A stretch of 13,390 nt of DNA from Flavobacteriales bacterium UBA3431 (lineage in GTDB: Bacteria > Bacteroidota > Bacteroidia > Flavobacteriales > Schleiferiaceae). Of the stretch, positions 1 through 6,128 are shown piece by piece. The translations under genes and the position numbers were made by a program. Location of the stretch: contig DFSS01000060.1 of NCBI GenBank assembly GCA_002381225.1, positions 5,268 to 18,657 of the forward strand, read 5' to 3'. Within the stretch, counting starts at the first letter, position 1. Each line of letters starts with the position of its first letter. The notes beneath the pieces are model-generated. The model was not told where the DNA came from, did not search any database, and was given only the letters and a program-made list of their open reading frames with translations.

Positions 1-1380
1 CGGCACAAAGGCGGCGAGGGTCGTTGCGGTAGAAGTGATGATGGGCATGGCCACTTCGGCGGCGCCCAATTTGGCTGCTTCGGTGGCTTTGTAACCACTA
101 CTCATAAATCGGTAGACGTTTTCTACGATGACAATGCCGTTGTCCACCAACATACCCAAGGCAAGAACCAGGGCAAACAAAACCATAAAGTTGAGTGTGA
201 CCCCCATGGAATTGAGGATAAAGAAGCTGAGCAACATGCTCAAGGGGATCGCGATGCCTACAAAAAGCGCATTCCGAAGACCCAAAAAGAAGGTCAAAAC
301 CAATACGACGAGCAAGACTCCGAAAATGATGGAGTTTTCGAGCTCGCTGACTTGGTTTTTGGTGCGCGTTGACTGATCGTTTGTGATGGAAATAAGCAGG
401 TTGCTAGGGAAGTATTCCGCCTTGGCCGTCGTGACAATCTCGTTGATCGCTTTGGAAGCAAGAATGAGGTTCTCACCTGAACGCTTCTTGATGTCCAAGG
501 TGACAACTGGGTCACTGTATTGCCGCGCATAGGATTCGCGGTCCACTTCGTCAAAGGCGACGGTGGCGACGTCGCGCAAATAGACGATGTCTTCTTTCTC
601 CTGCTTGACAATGATATTTTCGATGTCGCGAAGGGACTCAAATTCCCCAAGGACGCGCACGTTTCGTCGGTAGCCATCGACAAGAAGGTCGCCGCCGGAA
701 ATGGACATGTTTTCGTTTTGGATGGCCCCAGCGATATCCCGGAAGGAGATATTCAAGGATTCCATCTTCTGATTGTCCACCATGATGCGAACCTCTTTGT
801 CATCAATGCCGCGGATGTCCACGGAAGTGATGGCCGCCAAATCCTCAATTTCTTCCTTGAGGTACTCGGCGTAGTTCTTGAGCTGGTCGCTCGTGTATTC
901 ACCCGAAAGATTGATGTTCATAATCGGCAACAATTCACCGATGTTGAGGTCAAAAATGTTGGGGTCAGCAGGCAGGTCGTTCGGGAAGTCGGGGCTGGAG
1001 CGCGCGGCATCCACCTTGTCTTTCACCTTGCGCAGCGCCTCGGACACCTCGACATTGAAATTAAACTTCACCTCAATGGACGAATATCCTTGGATGGACG
1101 TAGACGAAATCTTGTCCACTCCGGAAATGCTGTTGATTTCCTTCTCGAGTGGACGCGTGATCAAACGCTCAATGTCCACAGGTGAGTTCCCTGGGTAGAC
1201 GGTTCCCACATAAATGGTGGGTTGGGCAATCTCCGGGAAGCTCTCGGCAGGCATGGCGCGGTACGCCATCAGGCCGGCAATGAGGATAATGACCGTCAAG
1301 ACCCCCACGGTTATGCGGTTGTTCACCGCCCAATCCGTGATGCCAAAACGGCGCATCATCGATGTATTCTGTTCTGACAT
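1..1380 (-). CDS. RND-family efflux pump permease, N-terminal part (cut by window start)
   Basis: Inner-membrane resistance-nodulation-division pump that would export substrates from periplasm or inner membrane using proton uptake, with the adaptor and outer-membrane channel encoded just upstream. The frame is open from the ATG at 1380 to base 1, giving 460 of an expected ~1,000-1,100 residues. Visible order: a short cytoplasmic N-terminus, the first membrane helix (about residues 14-32, around ITVGVLTVIILIAGLMAY), the family hallmark YPGNSPVDIE, a long periplasmic porter segment, then hydrophobic helices from about residue 335. The helix-4 proton-relay motif reads GMLVDNGIVIVEN, with Asp413 kept and Asn414 where AcrB has its second Asp. 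The start lies 3 bases after the adaptor stop, so it is the last gene of a four-gene operon. Close relatives include multidrug and metal pumps; the substrate cannot be told from this half. Family is certain, substrate unknown. Confidence 0.95.
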   Translation of the reverse strand, partial: MSEQNTSMMRRFGITDWAVNNRITVGVLTVIILIAGLMAYRAMPAESFPEIAQPTIYVGTVYPGNSPVDIERLITRPLEKEINSISGVDKISSTSIQGYSSIEVKFNFNVEVSEALRKVKDKVDAARSSPDFPNDLPADPNIFDLNIGELLPIMNINLSGEYTSDQLKNYAEYLKEEIEDLAAITSVDIRGIDDKEVRIMVDNQKMESLNISFRDIAGAIQNENMSISGGDLLVDGYRRNVRVLGEFESLRDIENIIVKQEKEDIVYLRDVATVAFDEVDRESYARQYSDPVVTLDIKKRSGENLILASKAINEIVTTAKAEYFPSNLLISITNDQSTRTKNQVSELENSIIFGVLLVVLVLTFFLGLRNALFVGIAIPLSMLLSFFILNSMGVTLNFMVLFALVLALGMLVDNGIVIVENVYRFMSSGYKATEAAKLGAAEVAMPIITSTATTLAAFVP

Positions 1381-1383
1381 GGC

Positions 1384-2508
1384 TTAGTAGAGTTTGACAA
1401 TTTGGTCGGGCTGGACGGAGCGAATACCGCGGTCCACTACTTTATCGCCGGGGGCAACCCCAGACTTCACTTCGGTGAACTCATCATTGGAAACACCCAA
1501 GACCAAGTCACGTCGGGCAATTCTACCTAATTCGCCTTCCTGCACGTAGACGTAGGTGTAGTTCATCCCCTTAGTATCCTGCAGAATCAAGCGGTTCGGG
1601 ATGGTGATAGCGCTTTCCGTGCTGTAATCTTTCAAAGCAACCGAAGCCATCATATTGGCTTTGAGGTTTTGATTCTTGGGCAGCTCCACGGTCACGCCGA
1701 AGGTGCGGCTGCCGGGGTTGATGTAGTTGCCGACTTGGCCAACGTTCCCTTCCAAGGTGAGCTGTATGGCCGAAAAATTCATGACTACGCCATCTCCTTT
1801 TTCGATGCGCTGGATGTAGGTTTCGGGAACCTGCATTTCGAGGCGGAGGCCGCCGTTGCCAACGAGGCGAACCATGGGCATGCCGGGCGCGCCGTATTCA
1901 CCTTCCTTCGCAAACACTTGATCCACAACGCCATCAAAGGGGGCAGAAATCGTCGTCATGGACACCTGCTTTTGAACGGCGCTGAGGCGCTTTTGGAGGG
2001 CTTCAAATTGTGTTTTGGCCTGGAGATACTGCACTTCACTGCCAATCTTTTGGTTCCAGAGACGCTCTTGCTTTTCAAATACCGACTTGGCCAATTCCAA
2101 TTGGGTTTTCACTTCGGCCAAGTTGGCTTGCGCCATGGAGCCGTCCAGCGAGACCAAGACTTGGCCAGCGCGTACGCGCTCCCCGCCTTTGACCGTAACC
2201 CGGGCAATGCTTCCTGCCATTTCGGGGTACAATGTGACAGACTTGTCCGACATGACGGTACCGTATACCTGGAAGGCGTGATCGAAGGCCCCTTGGGCGA
2301 TGTCAAGCGTGGTCACGCTCGCAAAGCTTCGCGTGCTATCAAACGAGGCGAGCTGAAGGTCCACATCAGCCAGCTGGGCTTTGAGGTCTTCAATCACTGC
2401 CGACAGGGAATCGCGGCGCGCGTTCAATTGATCGACCGGGGTGGTTTCGGGCGTACTGCAGGAGGCAAAAATCGCCGCCACGAGCATAAAAAGAGACAGG
2501 TTTTTCAT
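1384..2508 (-). CDS. Periplasmic adaptor (membrane fusion) lipoprotein of RND efflux system
   Basis: HlyD/AcrA-type adaptor that links the RND pump to the outer-membrane channel. 374 residues, a normal length. The N-terminus is a lipoprotein signal peptide with lipobox FASC, so Cys17 should be lipidated and hold the protein to a membrane facing the periplasm. Residues ~28-56 look like a short coiled coil (LNARRDSLSAVIEDLKAQL). A biotinyl-lipoyl-like half motif (VKGGERVRAGQVLVSLDG) is followed by an alpha-hairpin rich in Gln, Lys and Leu, then the second half (ISAPFDGVVDQVFAKEGEYG), then beta-barrel and membrane-proximal domains ending at the VKLY C-terminus. This is the standard adaptor order. 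It starts 4 bases after the stop of the channel gene and ends 3 bases before the pump gene, so translation is probably coupled. No convincing Shine-Dalgarno sequence is seen before the ATG. Confidence 0.95.
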   Translation of the reverse strand: MKNLSLFMLVAAIFASCSTPETTPVDQLNARRDSLSAVIEDLKAQLADVDLQLASFDSTRSFASVTTLDIAQGAFDHAFQVYGTVMSDKSVTLYPEMAGSIARVTVKGGERVRAGQVLVSLDGSMAQANLAEVKTQLELAKSVFEKQERLWNQKIGSEVQYLQAKTQFEALQKRLSAVQKQVSMTTISAPFDGVVDQVFAKEGEYGAPGMPMVRLVGNGGLRLEMQVPETYIQRIEKGDGVVMNFSAIQLTLEGNVGQVGNYINPGSRTFGVTVELPKNQNLKANMMASVALKDYSTESAITIPNRLILQDTKGMNYTYVYVQEGELGRIARRDLVLGVSNDEFTEVKSGVAPGDKVVDRGIRSVQPDQIVKLY

Positions 2509-2512
2509 GGGA

Positions 2513-3865
2513 TTATTCGAGAGTTTGAAGGTTGTAAGCGCCCATAGACTTCTCTAAGGCGACGCGTTTATTGAGGGCATTGTTGGCCGCTTGCAACATG
2601 GCGGCAACACTTTGTTGGTATTGGGAAGAGGCCTGGCTGTAATCCATGCTCGAAGCCACCCCTTCGATGAGCTTCACTTCGGTGTTCTTCATGACCCGCT
2701 GCGAAAGGGAAACGTTTTGGACTTGAATTTGGTAGACCTTGAGAGCGTTGGCATAATCGGCCCGTGCTTGGGCGTGTTGAAGGGTCAGGGCGTTTTCGGT
2801 GTTGGCCAAAAGGATATCCAACTCTTGCAGCTTGATGAATTGCTCCTGCACGCGGGCAATTTTCCGACCAGAGCTAAAAAGCGGCACCTGAGCAGACAAG
2901 TTCCAGGATTGGAACGTCGCATTGTTCGCAGAAACGCCGTTGGGGTCAAACACATTGGCCGACTCACTGACAAATTGGCGATTGAATCCATATCCCGCAT
3001 AAAGCTTGGGCAAGAACTGCATTTTCTCATTTTGGAGGTTGAGGTATTGGCCCTTCCGGTTGGTGCTTAATTGGCGGTAGTCAATGTGATTTTGCACTTC
3101 AAAGGGAACGCCAAGTAGGGCTTGACCGCTTTCTGCGAGCACGAGGAGATTTTCCAGCGAGGTGGTCAAATGCAATGCGGTCTCTGGCGCCATTCCGCAC
3201 TGAAGTTTGAGGAGCTGCTCGGCAATCTGGCTCTGGCTTTCCAGGTTGGCCACATTGGCTTCCAAATTGTGGTAGACAATAGAGAGTTGATCCACGTCAT
3301 CTTCGGAGACAAAGCCTTCGCCTTGCATCGCTTGGAGATTCTTCAAAGTGGAGGCTGTATTGGCCAAGGTGGCCTGGAGAGCCGTCAGGTTTTCCCCTAA
3401 AATGACGCGCAGGTGGTAGGCTTGCGCCACTTGTTCCCGCACATCGATGGTCGCTTTTTCGTAGGAGTCCGCCGCCATGTCGCGCAAGACATTGGTGGCG
3501 AGGAGGGCCACAATGTAGGAGCCGTCGAACACGAGTTGATTCACCGACAATCCGGCGACCGAATTGTATCGGGTGCCAAATTGCAATTTGTCAATAACCC
3601 CATCTTGGTTGATGTCAAAGAATTGCGCAGGCAATTCGATGTTGTCGGTGTAATTGCCGCCCATGCTCACCGAGGGCAGGCCCAAGGCAATATTCTGGAT
3701 CAAGACTTTTTCGGCGGCCTTCTTTTCAAGGGATTGGACGCGAATCTGGGCATTGTGTTCCAGGGCATAGGAAATGGCCTGATCCAACGACAGATCCATG
3801 CGCTGTTGCCCCAAGGCGGACAGGCTACCCATGGCTAGAGCCAAGAGGAGGAAGCTACGTTTCAT
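2513..3865 (-). CDS. TolC-like outer-membrane efflux channel protein
   Basis: Outer-membrane factor forming the exit duct of the tripartite pump. 450 residues, typical of the OEP/TolC family. A Sec signal peptide is clear: MKRSFLLLALAMGSLSALGQ, with cleavage likely just after ALG or ALGQ. The mature start (MDLSLDQAISYALEHN) is the classic first helix of TolC-family proteins. The rest is long amphipathic, Gln/Ala/Leu-rich helices in two similar halves (first around AAEKVLIQNIALGLPSVS, second around NEKMQFLPKLYAGYGF), each followed by predicted membrane beta-strands, as expected for the internal duplication of this family. No lipobox Cys is present, so it is not an OprM-type lipoprotein. The ATG shares the ATGA overlap with the tetR stop, so it should be co-transcribed and translationally coupled with the regulator. 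Confidence 0.94.
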   Translation of the reverse strand: MKRSFLLLALAMGSLSALGQQRMDLSLDQAISYALEHNAQIRVQSLEKKAAEKVLIQNIALGLPSVSMGGNYTDNIELPAQFFDINQDGVIDKLQFGTRYNSVAGLSVNQLVFDGSYIVALLATNVLRDMAADSYEKATIDVREQVAQAYHLRVILGENLTALQATLANTASTLKNLQAMQGEGFVSEDDVDQLSIVYHNLEANVANLESQSQIAEQLLKLQCGMAPETALHLTTSLENLLVLAESGQALLGVPFEVQNHIDYRQLSTNRKGQYLNLQNEKMQFLPKLYAGYGFNRQFVSESANVFDPNGVSANNATFQSWNLSAQVPLFSSGRKIARVQEQFIKLQELDILLANTENALTLQHAQARADYANALKVYQIQVQNVSLSQRVMKNTEVKLIEGVASSMDYSQASSQYQQSVAAMLQAANNALNKRVALEKSMGAYNLQTLE

Positions 3866-4479
3866 TTGGTTTTGGGAGATTGGAGTTCTTGTAAATACGC
3901 GAGTCCCTGCGCAGTGGCAATGGATCGAATGTGCATGAGAAGACTGTAATGAAGCAGCTCGCCACGAGGTCCGGGATCATCCCCCATGTCGGGGTCTTCC
4001 ATGATGCCGACCATCGTATTGTAGCGGATCAAGGCCACGTGGGCGATTTGAAGGTCCTCTCGAAAAAGTTTTTGCTGGATGCCGCGTTCCAAATTTTTGG
4101 TCGTGGCCTGAATCATCATGGTACGGCGGGCATGCATGACCCAGTCGTAGGTTTCGGGGTGGTATTTTTTTAGGGGGAAGAGTAAGCGGGTGCCGTAATT
4201 CTTCAGGACCTCTTGTTGGATGCGTTGTACTTCAAACAACTCGTCAATGGCATTTTCAAAGATGCTCGCTTGCTCGATGAATTGCTTGGACTTCACCGCA
4301 AAAAGGTATTTAGCGGCTTGGTCCACGAGGTCTGACTTGTTGCTAAAGAAGGTGTAGAGCGTTTTCTTGCTCATGGCCAACTCGCGCGACACATCGTCCA
4401 TATTGACCGCACGAAGGCCAAAGCGTTGGAAGAGTTCCATCGCTCGGGTGAGGATACTATGTCGGGGGTCGTTTTCCAT
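3862..4479 (-). CDS. TetR/AcrR-family transcriptional regulator, first gene of the efflux operon
   Basis: Likely ligand-sensing repressor of the efflux operon it heads. 205 residues. The N-terminal ~55 residues carry the TetR helix-turn-helix: ILTRAMELFQRFGLRAVNMD, then DVSRELAMSKKTLYTFFSNK with the typical Tyr/Phe-Phe after the recognition helix. The remainder is a helical ligand-binding and dimer domain without recognisable specificity. The gene ends in an ATGA overlap with the channel gene, so regulator and pump parts share one transcript and the regulator probably controls its own synthesis. The ATG at 4479 is preferred because the helix-turn-helix begins a few residues later and the promoter-like element ends ~20-30 bases upstream. 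A perfect dyad at 4536-4564 is the best operator candidate. Repressor function is inferred from family and position; the inducer is unknown. Confidence 0.93.
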   Translation of the reverse strand: MENDPRHSILTRAMELFQRFGLRAVNMDDVSRELAMSKKTLYTFFSNKSDLVDQAAKYLFAVKSKQFIEQASIFENAIDELFEVQRIQQEVLKNYGTRLLFPLKKYHPETYDWVMHARRTMMIQATTKNLERGIQQKLFREDLQIAHVALIRYNTMVGIMEDPDMGDDPGPRGELLHYSLLMHIRSIATAQGLAYLQELQSPKTK

Positions 4480-4509
4480 AGGTCGTAGGCACGTGGCGCC
4501 TTCGGGGTG

Positions 4510-4524
4510 GCAAAGGTCGTGCCA
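4510..4524 (-). promoter_or_regulatory. Candidate sigma-54 (-24/-12) promoter for the tetR-efflux operon
   Basis: Read on the minus strand the sequence is TGGCACGACCTTTGC. This matches all fixed bases of the sigma-54 core TGGCAC-N5-TTGC, with the required GG-N10-GC spacing. If the C at 4510 is taken as -12, transcription would start near 4498, leaving a leader of about 19 bases before the tetR ATG at 4479. A ten-base exact match is not expected by chance in a 207-base gap. Sigma-54 promoters need an AAA+ activator, and none is encoded in this window. The element is also part of an imperfect dyad (TGGCA-N7-TGCCA), so it could instead be a protein-binding site. Confidence 0.6.
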
Positions 4525-4535
4525 TTTTACCCATT

Positions 4536-4564
4536 GGAAACATTTAGTGTGTAAAAATGTTTCC
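4536..4564. promoter_or_regulatory. Perfect inverted repeat, candidate TetR operator
   Basis: Arms GGAAACATTT (4536-4545) and AAATGTTTCC (4555-4564) are exact reverse complements separated by 9 bases. A second, off-centre dyad (TTTA-N5-TAAA, 4543-4555) sits inside. Length, AT-rich symmetry and position in front of an autoregulated tetR-efflux operon fit a TetR-family operator. It lies 11 bases upstream of the -24 element, centred about 50 bases before the predicted start. No T-run follows either arm as would be needed for a terminator. The link to this particular TetR protein is inference. The alternative is a binding site for another regulator, including one acting on asnS. Confidence 0.55.
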
Positions 4565-4606
4565 TGGAAAGTGAAAAAAAGCGAATATTTTTTGATTTAA
4601 CCCCCT

Positions 4607-4669
4607 TGAAAGTCCCCCACCGGTGGGCGCAGACTGGGAATATTTGTCCATTTTTGCAATGAAAGTCCC
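4607..4669 (+). repeat. Pair of 10-base direct repeats (TGAAAGTCCC) upstream of asnS
   Basis: TGAAAGTCCC occurs at 4607-4616 and again at 4660-4669, the start points 53 bases apart (about five helical turns). The first copy runs into the CCCACCGGTGGG palindrome; the second ends 17 bases before the asnS ATG. The pair could be tandem sites for a regulator of asnS-rpoN or a small duplication remnant. No known family site is recognised. Confidence 0.35.
4616..4627. repeat. 12-base perfect palindrome CCCACCGGTGGG in the asnS leader region
   Basis: A GC-rich perfect palindrome with no loop, 59 bases before the asnS ATG, in otherwise AT-rich DNA. It has no following T-run, so it is not an intrinsic terminator. 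Its function is not known; a regulator-binding site is possible, and chance cannot be excluded. Confidence 0.4.
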
Positions 4670-4686
4670 ATTTTGCATCATACATC

Positions 4687-6120
4687 ATGCCAACACATTC
4701 GGTTTCTGACATTCTTCGCGCTCCGGCTATGGGAGCGACGATTCAACTCAAGGGATGGGTTCGGACCTTCCGATCCAATCGCTTCTTAGCCTTGAATGAC
4801 GGAAGCTGTCAGGCGAGCATTCAATGCGTGGTGGACTTTGAGGCATTCCCTGAAGCCCTGCTCCGTCGCGTAACGACGGGGGCCAGTGTGGCGGTGGTTG
4901 GAGAACTCGTACCAAGCCAAGGAAGTGGCCAGGCTGTGGAGGTGGCGGTCAAGACCCTCGAGGTTTTGGGCGACTGCCCGGCCGATAGTTATCCGCTGCA
5001 GCCCAAGCGCCATTCCCTGGAGTTCCTTCGAGAGATTGCGCATTTGCGCATGCGCACCAACACGTTTGGCGCGGTCATGCGGGTTCGCCATGCAGCTGCG
5101 TTTGCCGTGCACGAGTTTTTTAACCAGCAGGGGTTCTTTTACCTCAACACACCCATCATTACCGCGAGTGACGCGGAGGGAGCCGGAGAGTTATTCCGAG
5201 TGACCACGCTTCCCGCCGACGGCGCCCCGAAAAATGACGAAGGCCTCACGGACTTCCGCCAAGATTTCTTCGAAAAGCCCACCAACTTGACGGTCAGTGG
5301 CCAATTGGAAGGGGAATTGGGGGCGATGGCTCTGGGAAAAATTTACACGTTTGGTCCCACCTTCCGTGCAGAGAACTCCAACACCACACGGCACCTCAGT
5401 GAATTTTGGATGATTGAGCCGGAAATGGCCTTCCACGACCTGGCCGACAATATGGATTTGGCGGAGGCCTTCTGCAAGCACATCATCAAAGCAGTCATGG
5501 AGCGCTGCCAGGAAGATTTGGCCTTTTTGGACCAGCGCCTGGAGCAGGAGGAGAAAAGCAAACCTCAAGCGCAGCGAGCGGAACAAGGCTTGCTTGAAAA
5601 GCTTCAGTTTGTGCTCGACAATCCCTTTGTTCGATGCACCTACACCGAGGCCATTGATATCCTCAAAGAGTCCAAACCCAACAAAAAAGGGCAATTCAAG
5701 TATCCGATCGAGACTTGGGGAGCAGACCTCCAATCTGAACATGAGCGCTTCCTCGTCGAAAAGCACTTTAAGTCCCCCGTGATCTTGTTTGATTACCCTG
5801 CGAAAATCAAAGCATTTTACATGCGGCTGAACGAAGACGGCCAAACGGTTCGCGCCATGGATGTTCTTTTCCCCGGTATTGGTGAAATCGTCGGAGGAAG
5901 TCAACGCGAGGAGCGTCACGACGTGTTGGTCGAAAAAATGAAGGCGGTCGGCATTGATCCGGAGCACCTCGACTGGTACTTGGACACCCGCAAGTTTGGC
6001 ACCTGTGTGCACAGTGGATTTGGCCTGGGCTTTGAGCGCATGGTCCAATTTGTCACAGGCATGGGCAACATCCGCGACGTCATTCCCTTTCCTCGAACGC
6101 CCGGCAACGCCGAATTCTGA
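4687..6120 (+). CDS. asnS: Asparaginyl-tRNA synthetase
   Basis: Class IIb aminoacyl-tRNA synthetase that charges tRNA-Asn with asparagine in the cytoplasm. 477 residues against ~466 in E. coli. The N-terminal OB-fold anticodon-binding domain is clear (IQLKGWVRTFRSNRFLALND). Class II motif 2 lies near residues 226-248 (FRAENSNTTRHLSEFWMIEP) and motif 3 near 444-468, with the ATP-binding Arg451 in GFGLGFERM and the ending NIRDVIPFPRTPG. The AsnRS-like stretches FYMRLNEDGQTVRAMDVLFP and PGIGEIVGGSQREER favour AsnRS over AspRS. A Glu/Lys/Gln-rich helix around residues 282-305 (LEQEEKSKPQAQRAEQGL) is somewhat longer than in the E. coli enzyme. The ATG at 4687 puts the OB-fold at its usual distance from the N-terminus. 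The rpoN gene follows after 8 bases, so the two are probably co-transcribed. Confidence 0.97.
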   Translation: MPTHSVSDILRAPAMGATIQLKGWVRTFRSNRFLALNDGSCQASIQCVVDFEAFPEALLRRVTTGASVAVVGELVPSQGSGQAVEVAVKTLEVLGDCPADSYPLQPKRHSLEFLREIAHLRMRTNTFGAVMRVRHAAAFAVHEFFNQQGFFYLNTPIITASDAEGAGELFRVTTLPADGAPKNDEGLTDFRQDFFEKPTNLTVSGQLEGELGAMALGKIYTFGPTFRAENSNTTRHLSEFWMIEPEMAFHDLADNMDLAEAFCKHIIKAVMERCQEDLAFLDQRLEQEEKSKPQAQRAEQGLLEKLQFVLDNPFVRCTYTEAIDILKESKPNKKGQFKYPIETWGADLQSEHERFLVEKHFKSPVILFDYPAKIKAFYMRLNEDGQTVRAMDVLFPGIGEIVGGSQREERHDVLVEKMKAVGIDPEHLDWYLDTRKFGTCVHSGFGLGFERMVQFVTGMGNIRDVIPFPRTPGNAEF

Positions 6121-6128
6121 TTCACACC

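Noticed and set aside
520..1185. Long plus-strand frames opposite the efflux genes (for example 520-1185, 1669-2547, 3413-3838)
   Set aside because: They are antisense shadows of the RND pump, adaptor and channel genes; they show no family motifs and arise from codon bias in the real genes.
4587..4656. TTTG-containing stretches upstream of asnS as a housekeeping TAnnTTTG promoter
   Set aside because: Several partial matches exist but none has both a proper TAnnTTTG and a -33 TTTG at the right distance.
4659..4709. A 16-codon open frame (MKVPFCIIHHANTFGF) overlapping the asnS start, possible leader peptide
   Set aside because: It has one Asn only, no terminator/antiterminator hairpins after it, and no ribosome-binding signal; most likely chance.
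5191..6048. 285-codon minus-strand frame opposite asnS
   Set aside because: It lies entirely antisense to a well-conserved asnS, and its translation resembles no protein family I recognise.
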